Shown: positions 1 through 12,265 of the stretch, piece by piece
How the letters are laid out: every line of letters begins with the position of its first letter
Numbering within the stretch: the stretch's first letter is position 1
Assembly (NCBI RefSeq): GCF_029784135.1
Contig: NC_073746.1
Location: 294,214,089-294,278,088 of the forward strand
DNA: 64,000 nt
DNA from: Toxorhynchites rutilus septentrionalis
Taxonomy: Eukaryota; Arthropoda; Insecta; Diptera; Culicidae
Reading direction: 5' to 3'
The notes under the pieces: generated by a model
The model's input: only the letters and a program-made list of their open reading frames with translations
What the model was told of the DNA's origin: nothing
The model's database searches: none
Translations under genes and position numbers: made by a program

Positions 1-675
1 TAGTGAAGATCTGAAACCGGATATCGGAATTTTCACACTGGAAATGCTTATTCAGTCGATTTACAACTGGAAATATTTATGATAATAAAGTTAGATACAG
101 ATTTGTACCAGAAGAATTTTGGTAGAGATCCTAGTGAATTTATTATGGATATATTTTTTTTTGATTAAACGAAAAGTACAAAAATCAGGAAAAATCAGGA
201 TCATTTTATAAAAATCAGGCATAATCAGACTCATACTCCAAATTACAGATTCGTATCAGATTTTTTTGATTCCATATTACGGATTATAGACACACATTCA
301 TATTTTATATTCTGATTCCAGATTCAGAACTACTGATTCCAGATACGATTATCTATATAAATAATAATGATTTGGTGTCCGTACGTCACGATTTAACCCG
401 AGATCAGGTTTATAATGAAAAAAAGTTATGTAACATTTTCTCATGACAATGCTCGGTGTCATGTTGGTATACCGGTTGAGATCTACAGAGAGGAGTGGAA
501 ATATGCCTCAACCACTTTTTAATCTGAATTTCCTAAGAATATCTCTCTCAAATTTTTGTTTCATTCGTATAATATACATTTGAATTATTTGGTAAATGAG
601 TTAATTTTACCCTAACAAATTTAATATATACTTCGTCAATAGTGATAAAATGAAAAATTACAATGATATGCAATA
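1..675. other. AT-rich stretch, no gene seen
   Basis: No supportable ORF. Between about 180 and 350 there are degenerate copies of the ATTCAG/AATCAG hexamer that forms the long satellite at 20.1-20.7 kb and its complement at 29.2-29.5 kb. Otherwise nothing recognised. Confidence 0.4.
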
Positions 676-2400
676 GTGAGAATCTGCATATTTTACGCGG
701 TATTGTTTGTCACCGCCATGGCTATTAGGGGGCCAGTGGCTAGTTTGCGTACAACGAACTTTCGAACAGTGAATTGTACAAATTTACAAATTTACATATT
801 TTATATTTCTTCATCGCATCCTCTCATTTCATTTGGTGCGGTTCCCAACAGGTCGATTACTTCATCAAGCTTCAATGCGATATTCGGTGGTGCGCGCTTA
901 CGATGTGAAAGTTCATTTTCGAACTGTTTAGAAATATGCAAACTGAGGATGTGTTGCGAGAATACACCTCAATGTACACCCAGTCTTCCACTGACTGGGG
1001 CATCGGACGATTACCACATCTCTTTCAACCTACATATTCACCGTGTTGCGCTTATTTTGAAATGCATTATTTTTCGACTGAGGCAAATTAGCATATCTCG
1101 GCGGGTGGAAATGATGGATGTTCTCTGTTGTCGATTGTGGTGGTTGAGTATGCGGCGATGGGTTTTTCAGGTGCTTCTTCCGGCTTGATTGAATAATGAT
1201 GAATGTCTCATTGAACCAGTTCGATCATTATCTCAGCCGCATTGTTATCAATCAATCATTGCATCATACAATCTTATATCAGAGCAAATTTACGCCAGTG
1301 AATTATCGCCAATTTTACTTCGAGATGTCGTTATCTTTATTTGGTTCAAATCCTGCCGTTGTCGGACCCCGGCTCATCCACATTAGGATTGCACTACTTA
1401 TAAGCATGTCCGTTATTGAGAACGCCCCCGAATAGCTGCTGTAAGGCATCCTCATACAGATATATCTTACCGCCTTTACAGCTTACTTACGCCGCCGACA
1501 TCACCACCGCGCGCGCCTCAATGAACGCGGTCATAAATTTTTACGATGATCGAGAAAGTTAGCGACTCCTCGGCTTTGTCTTACTTGATCTTTAACAAGC
1601 AAGATGTCATCTTGCCAGAGAGGACATTTAATCTCTTCGACTCACGCGATTGCCATGAACTCTTCTTCTTTCGGTCTCTTGTTGCGGCGCTAATGACTCA
1701 TGAACTTTTCTCTGCACGATGTCATCAGTGCTCCCTTTTAGGCTGCAAATGTCACGGAAGTGAAGCTTGTCTGGCACTTCTCCGGGTAGTGGTTGGAAAA
1801 GAATGGCGGCGACGACGGCGGTGGTAAATGCAACAAGACTAATCGCTTAAGCTTAGGCTACCTGAATTAAGTCTCACTGCTGTCCAAACACAACAGCACC
1901 CCGCCGCCATCACGACGCTCTCTGTCTTTTTCTTCTTTTTTCCGGGACGAAGTGTCATTGCCACACTTCAGCCGTGGCTAATCAGAGGATGCCCGAACGA
2001 ACGTGGCGGACGGATACGACGTGCGCGCGGGTGGTTGCTTCCGTCGTGGGGAAGTTAAACATAAAAGTCACGGTCAAAGAACCGTGTTGTTGTTAAGTGT
2101 GTGTGTGTGTGTGTGTTTGATAGTGGTCAGCGCGGTACTTTGTCTTTGCCATTGCCACTGGGCTTTGTATGGGCCGCTTTTTGGACTAATTTGCTCCGAA
2201 CCGCAAAATCGTGGTGTTGATCTCGTGTACCATCATCATCGTCGGCTCTGTGTTGATGATGCGGGGTTATGGCATGACATTCAGGAAACGTGGTCTGTGG
2301 GATCTCCAAGAAGTGAACAAGGAGTGGTTGTTTTGCGTTTTGCCCTCATGTTGAGCTGCAAATGCAATGGTATAATGAACCTAGATTGCTGAATAATCTG
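676..2400. other. GC-richer block with unrecognised ORFs
   Basis: This block is clearly richer in G+C than its flanks and holds plus-strand ORFs of 170 codons (676-1188) and 129 codons (2003-2392). Neither shows a recognised domain, repeated motif or convincing splice pattern. Part of the second ORF is made by a GT microsatellite (2096-2117). The base composition would fit single-copy DNA such as a 5' exon, UTR or regulatory region, but nothing in the sequence proves it. Confidence 0.25.
2096..2117. repeat. (GT)n microsatellite
   Basis: About eleven uninterrupted GT units, translated as CVCVC in the overlapping open frame. Confidence 0.9.
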
Positions 2401-3059
2401 AAGAATAACGGTTCGGGGTCCTACACAAAATATATGTTGTTCATGTATGGGTAATTATTCAGATTGTGAGTAGATTAAACATCTTCCATAAACAACTAGT
2501 AATGTTCAGCGAAAAAAAAGGTATGCTATGAATTACATAACTTTTAAATATTCCTATTCGTACATTGATCTGTGGCTGTATGACACTTCCAATAGACTCC
2601 AAAGTCACATAATTTGTCGCCACAGACATGCCGAAGCAGAATTATTAACGCTTAAAGAAGGAATGGATTCCTCCTTGGAATTACTCAGCAAAAATAATGC
2701 CTTTCCCAACAATTGGAAACGACGAATCGATTGCGACATTCGCATACAAATTATTTTATAACACTGCTTTTATCAATATGATTCCTTTGATATGGTGAAA
2801 TATTCACTACATCATATCATATATTTCGTATTCTTCATTGTCAAATCCATAGTCCATGGGCCCCATCGGTATCGAATTATCATCAACGTCTCGATTTTCG
2901 CTAAATGCTCCTTTCAGTTCGGCTGCAGAAACGAAATAGAATTAGGAGAGAACAGCATAATGCGTTGGCGTGTGAGCGTGACCTTCCTCATCTCACATCG
3001 CAATAAAAATAAAATGCATTTCCGAGCGAGTGCCAGCTTATAAACAAATTTGGGTGCAC
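2401..3059. other. Unannotated, no gene seen
   Basis: Short ORFs only, on both strands and overlapping. No repeat family recognised. Confidence 0.4.
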
Positions 3060-3190
3060 TTCGTTCAACCGGCAAAAAGGTATTAACGTTCAAAACCTTG
3101 CACTCCAAGCGTCACGCTCTCGTTTTCGAAACTTTGAACTTACACCACGGTACATAAATGAAAGGCGTAGTCCTACATCAAAAATTCATT
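3060..3190 (-). repeat. GACGTAG-family repeat, terminal fragment
   Basis: Read on the minus strand this begins TTTTGATGTAGGACTACG and continues with a block ending near GTTTCGAAAACG. It matches the left end of the 53.0-kb copy in order and spacing. The element interior lies to the left and is not recognisable beyond about 3060. Confidence 0.6.
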
Positions 3191-3659
3191 CAAAATTGAA
3201 AAAGTTACAAGCTGGTAAATAGGAATGACCAAAAAAAACAGTGCCATGGCGTGCATGATTTCAGCCGTTCTGTTTACCCAAAAAAAAACAATACATTCTT
3301 AATTAGTACAAATGCCGCGATAAAGAGATGTATAAATACGTATTCATATGAAGTTTGAAATAAATCGGTTCAGTAGAAGTTGAGATATTGTGTACACAGG
3401 CTTGAAAAAACAAGTTCCGAGGAAAATGCTTTAAAGTTTTGAGACTGGTGTAAGTCACCAAAATGCCTATAACTAGGTAAATAATGGGAATTTAGAAATA
3501 TGTGGCTCTGCGGTTCTTTCAGTGATCAGTTCTGAAATGTTTTGACTGCGAATTGTTTGAAAAGTTACGGTTCATTAAGTTTCAATAACTTACAGACAAT
3601 AATGGAAATAATATTATTACATAAAGTTCATCAAAGGAATGAAAAATTCAATATTTTAT

Positions 3660-3800
3660 TTTTGACGTAGGACTACTCCTTTTAGTAAGAGTTCTTGAAT
3701 CAGAAAAAATACATGTTTTTTTTAAATAGTCGAACAAGAACTTACTTTTTCTTAGTCGCGGAAATACATACACATTTTTCTAAAATCCTGAAATTTCGAC
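3660..3800 (+). repeat. GACGTAG-family repeat, second terminal fragment
   Basis: Begins TTTTTGACGTAGGACTAC. Further in, at about 3755, it carries a CTTAGTCGCGG...AATACATACAC block that is also found at 53.86 kb in the composite copy. It points away from the fragment ending at 3190, so the two are not the two ends of one element. Confidence 0.5.
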
Positions 3801-4755
3801 AGTAGCCGTTCACGAGAATGCACTACTTTTAAACAATATCCATAAACGTAGAAAATAGCTGCCAATTTCAAGAAGTCGCCTTTAAATGCATAGTATGAGA
3901 TATTGAAATCTGTTAAAAACGGTAAAAAGTCGGATAATGCGTTGAAAGGAAATAAAAGTACAGCAAAATTCTAGAGCATTTATGAGAAACAAGGCCACTC
4001 GAATACCATTTATCTGGACAAAACGTTTACCCGAATGGTAAATAATCGCGAATGAGAAAGAATGAAATATTTAAAAAACAATTAAATTTTGTTAATGATC
4101 CTGATAACAAATTAAAATCAGTTGCACATCACCCGACAGAGAAGGTTATTTGGCAAAGAAGGTATAATTTTCTGTAATTATTGAATTAAGATATTTACGT
4201 TTGTTAGAACGAAGAAAATAAACGCGAAACAATAGCTCGTGTTTAAGGGGGAAAAATGTATAAAATAATAATTGTTTGGTACTTCAAAAACGGGTACGTG
4301 GAATCATTTCACAGCAATGTGCAAGAAAAATCCCTTAGAAAATTCGTACTAAAAAGCGATTACTTTTGAGAATAAATTTTAAAAAAATGGAAAATGTTGC
4401 GTTCTTTAAACACAGATTACCCGCTTCAATGCTATCTATGTATCAATGCAGTAATGATATCAGCCAATGTAGTATATAGTCTAATTAAATCGACAAAATA
4501 AACCGACGAAAACCTAAACCCAAACTAGGGACTCCGACAGGAAAAATGCTTTCGTGTGCTGAAGGGTGAAACGAACAAATAAAAGCACATTTTTGAAGAG
4601 CTTTAAAATGTTTGTATTATGGGAGCAGACCTCTCTTTCTCTCAGACTAAACGTCAGCTTGGAATCGCTTCGCTCTCTCATATTGCTCTTATATTGCTAT
4701 GGCATATATATTATACACATTCAATTAAATATTTTTTTGTTATTTCTAAGCTCAT
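3801..4755. other. AT-rich stretch, no gene seen
   Basis: No ORF above about 70 codons with any recognisable feature and no repeat family identified. Confidence 0.4.
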
Positions 4756-4759
4756 TTAA

Positions 4760-4951
4760 CACGTTGAGTGCCACGGTTTTATAGCGACTCTATGGAAATT
4801 TTTAAACGTATTAGGGCCAACGTTTCTTATCGTGGTGGAAGGTATTTTTGTTCGGAAGGGAATGCTTATAAGCTTATATACTTATATTAGTTACCTTTAT
4901 TATCATATGTTATACTGTCAGTCACCGGTGACTGACGAGGCAGTCAACGTG
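4760..4951. mobile_element. 192-bp MITE with TTAA target duplication
   Basis: Flanked by TTAA at 4756-4759 and 4952-4955. The ends are inverted repeats: CACGTTGAGTGCC on the left, and the right end read in reverse is CACGTTGACTGCC. TTAA duplication is the hallmark of piggyBac-type transposition, so this is probably a non-autonomous derivative of a piggyBac-like element. That assignment rests on the TTAA only, since the termini do not start with the usual CCC. A diverged copy lies at 15997-16215. It carries no coding sequence and contains a 20-bp perfect palindrome at 4917-4936. Confidence 0.7.
4917..4936. repeat. Perfect 20-bp palindrome in the TTAA MITE
   Basis: GTCAGTCACCGGTGACTGAC equals its own reverse complement. 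It sits 15 bp inside the right end of the MITE. The diverged copy near 16.1 kb has two versions of it (16149-16168 and 16191-16210), each with one changed position. Confidence 0.9.
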
Positions 4952-4955
4952 TTAA

Positions 4956-5985
4956 TGTTATAAAGATGTCAAAACAATGAGTTGTTTACTCTTTATGATT
5001 CACATAAACAAACTATTATGACCTCAAATGCTTCCAATGAACATGAAAAAAAATCAAAATTTTTGTGACAATTTTTTTTTTATTAAACGATTCGGTTTCC
5101 CATTAACAAGTTTCTTGACTGTTCCCGGAAGTAGTTATTATTTTCTATTTTTTCTCGTTTTTATAAATTTGAATTCCTATAATATACAGGTTAAATTACA
5201 GGAATACCTGTAATTTATTTTTCTTTGTTTTCGTTTCCAATTCGGCATTAATAATTTATTTTGAAATGCTCATTTTACAAAGTCAATGAATCTCTTTCAA
5301 TTGTTCATATTCGAAATATAAAACAACGAATTATTATTAATTCGCACTCCTCTTCAGAATTTCTCTGTTCCTCAAGTTTTCTATTTCATGGGTTTTTATT
5401 GTTTATTTTTATTTTCTCTTTTCTTTTTATTTTCTCATTATTTTGCCACTCTATTCACATTTATCACATTAATTAGAGATTTTGAGCCATAACGGACCAT
5501 TTAAGCAGCACGGAACTATTACCAACTGAGTCTGAGTTGATTATCAGAGATATAATTTAATAAACTTAAAAACAGAGATATAATTTAATAAAACTTAATT
5601 CTTATGTATTTATGTACAAATTCGTTATGTTACATCATTAACCTTTTGTATTTATTAGAGTTCTTTAATCAATTCAGTTATCACAAAAATTGGAAATGCT
5701 ATGGTTTTTGAATTCATTGTTTTTTTTTTGATTTGATGTCTAATTTCAATGACTCATAGACGAGTTGGTACAAAACCCATCAATTGAATTTTTTCCTCGC
5801 GAGGGACAACACTAAAAACCCAATACCGTCTGTCGTCAATTCAATTCGTTCAGTATCCCTTTTTTTCCTATTTCGCAGTATACCTTTTTCCCACTTCTCA
5901 AAGCGGAGCGCATTCGGGTGAAGCCATGTTAAAAAAAAAACACCAACGAAAACTGCTCAGTCACTTCCGAAACTCGAATGACACT
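4956..5985. other. AT-rich stretch with a small direct duplication
   Basis: No gene seen. At about 5545-5592 a ~20-bp block containing CAGAGATATAATTTAATAAA is directly duplicated. The ORFs here are T-rich chance frames. Confidence 0.4.
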
Positions 5986-5988
5986 CCA

Positions 5989-6062
5989 GAACAAGAACAA
6001 GAACAAGAACAACAAGAACAAACAAGAACAATCCAGGAACCCCAGTTGCTGCAGCAGCAGCA
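5989..6062. repeat. (GAACAA)n and (CAG)n simple repeat
   Basis: Tandem GAACAA/CAAGAA units followed by CTGCAGCAGCAGCAG. It makes a QEQEQE-type reading frame that is low complexity and not evidence of a gene. Confidence 0.8.
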
Positions 6063-8229
6063 GCCACTCGCTAGAAATAAATGCATAAATACACTGCTGA
6101 TGGGGAGAAAATGCGACTAATAACAATCACTTCCGGAAGGGAAAATGCTGTTCATGTCGTTAAAACCCAGTACGAGGTGGTTTCGCTTTTCGTTTATTTT
6201 TTCATCCCAAACACTCGGGGTTCAGTGGACGGGAGGGCAAGCACTCGAACTCCCCCTACACGCCATACTTTTTATATATGCAATATCAACAACGTGAAAA
6301 GAAGATCCGACCCTGGAAGCTGGTTGCGCTCAGACGAAGTTGGTCGGAGTCGGAAAGACCTTGACCTAAATATTCGGTAAACGAATGATGCATCTCCGGG
6401 AACAAACTTTGGGTATGGGATGGGTGTTGATCGAGTTAGTGTCAGTGATTGTGTATGCAAGTCACGCTAGAGCGACGAGGGTAATTAAAAGTTTCAAGGT
6501 GCACTTTTAGTGGCCCATTTCGGGTGCGATAAAATCCCTCATTTGGAGCGATGGGGGTGTGCTCTGGTTTTATAGATATGATTGTACAGCGCATCGTTAT
6601 CTTTCGTTTTCATCGTGACTGTGTTCCGCTTCTCATGCACTTTTTGGTCCACAGCAAAGTGCAGCTCACACGTGCGCGATATAGGCAAGAAACTTTCCTT
6701 TTCAGCTCTATTAATAGAAACTGCTCAATTAGTAGCAGTTTTCAAATGATATGGACTCAACATTTTGAGCGGAGTCATCATTACGTTACGTGCAATATCA
6801 TATTTGATGAGAGATTGTAACATTTCACTCATATGTTCGACATATGCCGTAATACGTCGTGAAAGTAACCATATCAAAGTGATTGATCCAATTAGACGAT
6901 ATAATCTAAATTTGTTGATATTTAACTAACGGGTGCAAAATCCAAAGAGAAGACCGAACGTGCTTCAAAATAACCCCAGGTTTGGTAAACAACCCATCGG
7001 GCGTCAGAATTATATTTCCTGTCAATAAGCATGCAACACACGTCGTGTCGGTGGTAGCCACCCATCGTCAACAATAAAACACGTTCGTGCAAAACCGCAT
7101 CTTTTCATTTGCGAATGAGTTCACCACAACTCCGCAGCACTGGGCGTTCCGCTGTTATATGGGTAATCATCTGCGGTGCAAACAGTAGCACCACCAGTAG
7201 TCAACAACCGTAGTAAACCGCAGGAATCGCCGTTGGTGCACACAGTCACAGGCACACAAACACAAGTGCATATCAGCCGAATTGATGTGGCCAAAATTGA
7301 AAAACCCAGCTCAATTCACGATTTTGTTCTCACCACGCAAGCGCTCAACTGATTAAGCTGATGATCGGAGCGCATTCTTATAAGGCGTGTCTAAAGTCCA
7401 AACAAGTGCAAACCGTACACCCCCAATGTTAAACCGTGTAGGGGTGGCACATGTGCCTGAGTAATCATGTTTAGGACTTATGGCAGCTACGGCGACGACG
7501 ACATACTGCAATCGATATCGATTCGTGACGATAGCATTAAATATCAATGCCAGCAGGTTGGTTTTTATCACGACCGAGAATCGATTTGAACACCGCTGAA
7601 TTGAAAAAAAAGAAATACGGTCAGGTCAATCTATTGTTAACAAATGTTAGTCACCTTGGCAAAATATAGGCTAAAAAATTCTTCAAATTTTGAAATTTAC
7701 CTCGACCAGCCGTTCGAAAAATCATTCAGCAACTTTGATATTTTTCCATGTCCACGGAGAGTAGTCATATGACAATGTTTTTGCACCAAATGATAGCTTA
7801 ATTTATTGGCTACTTACAATCGAAGTCATTCAATTTTATATAACTTTATTGGGCTATAAATTCAGTTTAAAACTAATGTGTGCGGAAGGAATTTCGATAA
7901 CATAACCTAAAAGAAACCAAACCTCATAGAATACAAAAATATGCAAACTTTTCTACAATAATACTTTGATAAATTAATACATATTGTGACGGTGCACAAA
8001 ACCATTCCATTAAACCACAGGGAAAAAATACAGATTTTGGCCAATGTCCAGCAACTCCATGAAAAATGCACCGATTTCACATAAACAACCTCCTTTTAGG
8101 AAAATTCCAGATATTTTTTTTTATTTCGTTTTTCCATAATTCAAAATTAAGGCGGTCTGAAAAATCATCTGTTTTCAAACAGTTGATTAGTCTCACTAGA
8201 TAAATGAAGGAAGGGGTTTGATAACTACT
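6063..8229. other. Unannotated, no gene seen
   Basis: Overlapping short ORFs up to 99 codons on both strands, none with a recognisable domain. A moderately GC-rich part (about 7000-7580) could be single-copy DNA. No repeat family recognised. Confidence 0.35.
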
Positions 8230-8234
8230 AATAT

Positions 8235-9625
8235 TAGTGGTTTTAAGATTTTCGTGAAAAGTAGTAATTTTGTTCTTTGTCGCAAATCATTAGACCCCTT
8301 TTTTTTAAATTTTTTTATTATGGTGTCCATTTCTATTTGAGGATGCCCCAAAAATCCCCCTTTTACCTTTTTTCCAAAAATGACTTTTTCATAACTTTTG
8401 AACTACCACACCAATTTTGATGATAAACATAACAAATTAAATGCATTGAACCAATCTTTTTTCGAAAAAAATTACACTTGCAAAAAAATGGATTTTGTCT
8501 TCATGATTATTGATTTTATTAGTTTTTCACAAGAACGCTATTTTTTATATTTTTTTTCATAACATATCCAAAAACCAGAGAGGTGTTTTTTTCGGTAAAA
8601 GTTATTATTTTTCAAAAAATCAAATTTTCCCCTTTTTCCAAAAATGTTTTTATTGAAAAATTCATAGTTTTTGAACTACTGAACCGATGATCGACATATC
8701 AAATTGAAGCCTATGAGCTTTTTTTTTAATATCACACTTGCAAAAAAATATATATATTTCCCATGTTCCTATTTTCTGTTCATTGAGTTATTGCAATCAA
8801 AACATCTAAACTTTGAAAAATCATATCTCCAAAACGAATAAACACATCTATCTGATTTTTGGATATGTTGTATAAAAAGCTTTCAAGCTTTCAAGAAAAA
8901 ATATGAAAAATATGACGCAATTGGTCCCGAAATCATTTAAACTATAAAAAAAAAACAAATACAATCAATATTTATGATAACAAAATAAAAATCCATTTTT
9001 TGCAAGTGTCATTTTTTTTGTTTATTGGTCCAAAAAAATTATCTTTGCAAAGTTCCAGCTCGATCGGACATGATTTAGGGGTGCAAATCTCAAAAACCGA
9101 TCATGTACATTTTTATGTCTGTGCAAAGTTTCAGCTCTATCGGACACGATTTAGGGGTGCCTCGAAGCGCTCAAAGTTTCGATTTTTTGATCCTCGAAAA
9201 TCTTCCACAACTTTGAGTGCTTTGAGGCACCCATAAATTGAGCTGAAACTTTGCACAGATCATTTTTTTGACCAATAAACAAAATGTACATGGTCTGTTC
9301 TTTAGATTCGATAATTATTTTTTTCCATACCTTCATTGCCTCTCAGGCTATGTCCCAAAAGGTCGATTTCCGGCCAAAATTTTTTTTTCGAGATAACACC
9401 AGATCATGCATTTCTAAGTCATTTGGCATCGAAAAAAATCTATTTTCCAAATTTTCTTTACTCCTCACTTGGAAGATTTTCGAGGATTAAAAAATCAAAA
9501 CTTTGAGCGCTTCGAGGCGCCCCTAAATCGTGTCCGATAGAGCTGAAACTTTGCACAGACATAAAAATGTACATGATCGGTTTTTGAGATTTTACATGAC
9601 CATTTTCGCTGCCACCCTAATATAT
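8235..9625. repeat. Composite foldback/tandem-module repeat
   Basis: From 8235 the sequence matches the arms of the 42.4-46.4 kb element: a TTTTGTTCTTTGTCGCAAAT block, then two modules about 290 bp apart, each with an 'actac..accgatga..catatcaaatt' core. From 9000 to 9625 there is a second inverted structure. The block at 9060-9220 (GCAAAGTT...GGGGTGCCTCGAAGCGCTC) returns inverted at 9480-9600 with the same key words. The block 9230-9360 is repeated again at 10545-10680 and 10835-10950. No coding capacity. Confidence 0.6.
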
Positions 9626-9630
9626 ATATA

Positions 9631-10218
9631 CCAGGTGAAACAATCATATTAAATGCACTTCCAGCCATATTGAAATTGTTGTCGGTATTACTTACAAACA
9701 GCTTTGATGAAAATCTCTACCCGGTCGGAAGAACAGGAAAATCATCAGAACGCTGCCGGCGGCTCTCTACAAACTGCTACGACGCTTAATCGAATGATGC
9801 CTACTATGTTCGGCTTTCGTGAATTTATGTGAAAAAGAAGGGATGAATTTCATTCTCATCCAGTTCATCCACTACTCTGGCATGTGAAAATGCAAAAATG
9901 GCGTATCCTAGCAATAACAAATCAAACAACCCCCGCTCCACAAACCGTAAACCCCTTCTTATTGGAGTGAAGAAGTTGCTTCACCTGTAATACATTTATA
10001 TAAGCGCCTTGGTATCAGTCAAGGTATTTTAGAGACGGCTGTTTTACTAACACGCTCATTGGGGAATATCTGTAACTTTAGAACCGCTCAACCGATCTTA
10101 AGAGCAAATGGAAAATATTAATAAACTTAATAAACTTTTCGAAAAACAATATATTATGGCGCCTCCAATGCCACCTTTAAAGTGAAAACTTCCAAAAAAA
10201 ATTTGACTTGTGGTTCAT
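9631..10218. other. Unannotated, no gene seen
   Basis: No ORF or repeat recognised. Confidence 0.4.
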
Positions 10219-10231
10219 AGTTTATATTATT
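10219..10231. repeat. Target-site duplication, left of the SINE
   Basis: AGTTTATATTATT is repeated exactly at 10382-10394 on the other side of the SINE. Confidence 0.85.
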
Positions 10232-10381
10232 ATGGAGGCGATCTGGCGTAGTGGTAACATCCATACCTCTCAGGCAGAGTTCATGAGTTCAATTCTCACT
10301 CCCGACATTCTTCCAAAAATGGAAGTAAAAGTGACGAACCAGCCGAAATGTGTTAAAAGTCACTATAATAGAGAAAAAAAA
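10232..10381 (+). mobile_element. tRNA-derived SINE, ~150 bp, with 13-bp TSD
   Basis: An internal Pol III promoter is visible: box A TGGCGTAGTGG (10243-10253) and box B GAGTTCAATTC (10285-10295), about 31 bp apart as in tRNA genes. The tRNA-like head is followed by an unrelated body and an A-rich tail. Flanking 13-bp direct repeats (10219-10231, 10382-10394) show retroposition. It is not a functional tRNA gene because no acceptor-stem pairing to the far end is seen. Mobilisation would depend on a LINE partner. I do not assign it to a named mosquito SINE. Confidence 0.8.
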
Positions 10382-10394
10382 AGTTTATATTATT
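10382..10394. repeat. Target-site duplication, right of the SINE
   Basis: Exact copy of 10219-10231, directly after the A tail. Confidence 0.85.
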
Positions 10395-10469
10395 TTTAGA
10401 AAATTGAGAAACACCCATATTTTCTCCATTTCATGTCATTACGAAGAAAATACTAAAAATAAATAATTT

Positions 10470-10955
10470 TTAGAGGTGCCTCATGGCACAATTTTTGGCC
10501 GAAAATCAACTTTTTGGGAAAATCAAAACTTTGAGTGCTTTGAGGCACCCCTAAATCATATCCGATTGAGTTGAAACTTTGCACAGGTTTTTTTTTTGAG
10601 CCAATAAACAAAATGTACATGGTCGATTCTTTACATTGGATAATTTTTTTTTTCCAAACCTTCATTGCCTTTAGTCCCAAAAAGTCGATTTTCGGCCAAA
10701 AATTTGTTTTCGAGATGACACCAGATCTCAACGTTTCATGCAATTTCCCCAGTCATTTGGCATCAAAAAAAAATTGAAAGATTTTCGAGGATAAAAAAAT
10801 CAAAACTTTGAGCACTTTGAGGCACCCCTAAATTATGTCCGATTGAGCGGAAACTTTGCATAGGTCATTTTTTGTGAGCCAATTAACAAATTGTACATGC
10901 TCGGTTTTTGAAATTCGATGATGAATTTTTTTCCATACATCCATTGTCACCCTAA
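10470..10955. repeat. Tandem copy of the 9.0-9.6 kb repeat
   Basis: Two direct copies of a ~290-bp unit: 'aaaactttgag.gc.ttgaggcacccctaaat', then 'gaaactttgca', then 'aacaaa.tgtacatg', then 'ttccata/ttccaaac..cattg'. They end at CACCCTAATATAGATAG. The first word set also occurs at 9210-9300 and 9490-9570. No coding content. Confidence 0.65.
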
Positions 10956-11824
10956 TATAGATAGATGAAATCAACTATCGAACAATTTAAAAATGTCAAG
11001 TGTTTTCTGAATGAAAATCCCCCGTTCTGATTAATCAATGCCTGTGCCAATCCGGTTTCGTGTGTTTCTTGTCGCTTACAGAGCATGTTGATGCTGAGAG
11101 TTAGTTTGAAAACGTTGCCCACAAACGCTAGGTTGCCATGGGAGCGACTATTGCTTGGAATTATGACGACGATGTAGATGGCTACTTTCACACTCATACT
11201 AATCGTTTAGAATAAGTGTAAAAGTAACACTATCTGTTAACACTTTTGATGGAAATAGCTTCAAAGCCGAAATAAATTACTTAAATTTTTAAATATTAAC
11301 ATCAATTACCACAAATGTTTGTTCGAGCATCATTAGACAACGGGACCGTTCGATTTTAATTATCTATTTTGTTGTGTTATTGGACTAATTGAAATTCGCG
11401 TTGACGCGTTTTGCTTTGTGTTCCTTTATTGAAGTGAATTAAATAGTACAAAGATTCTGGAACTATCATGCAAAAAAGAATTGACAAGAGCATTTGAGGA
11501 AGTGAAGGTCAGCCGCTTCAACTCCCCAAACTTTAACTAAGGAAAAATATGGGAAACATAAGAGTAAGATCGTGACTAAGATATCATGAGCTAATATGCA
11601 TAAATGTACCTCTTAAACCTCCGAATCGCCAATTAGTTTAGTTTTTCCATTGTGAAATTCTCTACATGACAAAACAACGAGTTCGATATCAGGATATCCT
11701 TGATTACGATTGCATAAAATGTTAGCAAGACCTACACGATAAAGATGCGCATTGAGCGTCGAACAATTGAAAATCAACATGGATAGCAATCTGATAAAAT
11801 TTCTATCAACATAGAACTCTCAAT
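10956..11824. other. Unannotated, no gene seen
   Basis: Short overlapping ORFs only, no repeat recognised. Confidence 0.4.
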
Positions 11825-11842
11825 ACAGGGCGCACTCGATTA

Positions 11843-12263
11843 TACACTATGTTCAGAAAGTAAAGGGATTTTTTTTATTTAAACGTAACGTGCATGCGGA
11901 AATCGTTATTATGTTGGTACAATTTTAAGACGCACATCTGTCAGGTTTTAGTTCCATCCGATCATTAGTGTCTGCCTGTAGGTCGCAAACGGCCGGAAAT
12001 GTGGGCCAACATTTCTTGAATTTTGCATGATGACAACGCACCATCACACCGAGCCCGAATTGTACTGAATTATTTGAACACCTGACATGGCCCCATCCCA
12101 TTTTTTTCATGTTCCCCAAGTTGAAGATGCAACTTCGTGGAAAAAGATTTCAGCCGATCGATCATCCGTTCGTCAGCCTACCAGGGATGCACAGAGACTG
12201 AGTTGAAATTTAACTCTATTTGGTTTTACTTAAAAATTCCCGGTACTTTCTGATCATGGAGTA
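11843..12263 (+). mobile_element. Internally deleted mariner element, 421 bp
   Basis: TA duplications at 11841-11842 and 12264-12265. The inverted ends share TCAGAAAGTA..GGGA..TTTTT. The interior keeps a plus-strand transposase fragment at about 11990-12180, with an HDDNAPSHRA motif around the second catalytic Asp and a later FPKLKMQLRGKRF motif typical of mariner C-terminal regions. The N-terminal DNA-binding half is gone and a stop and frameshift lie between the two motifs. It cannot encode an active enzyme. Confidence 0.75.
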
Positions 12264-12265
12264 TA

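Noticed and set aside
10232..10310. Possible tRNA gene
   Set aside because: Box A and box B are present, but there is no acceptor stem and the unit has an A-rich tail and target duplications: it is a SINE.
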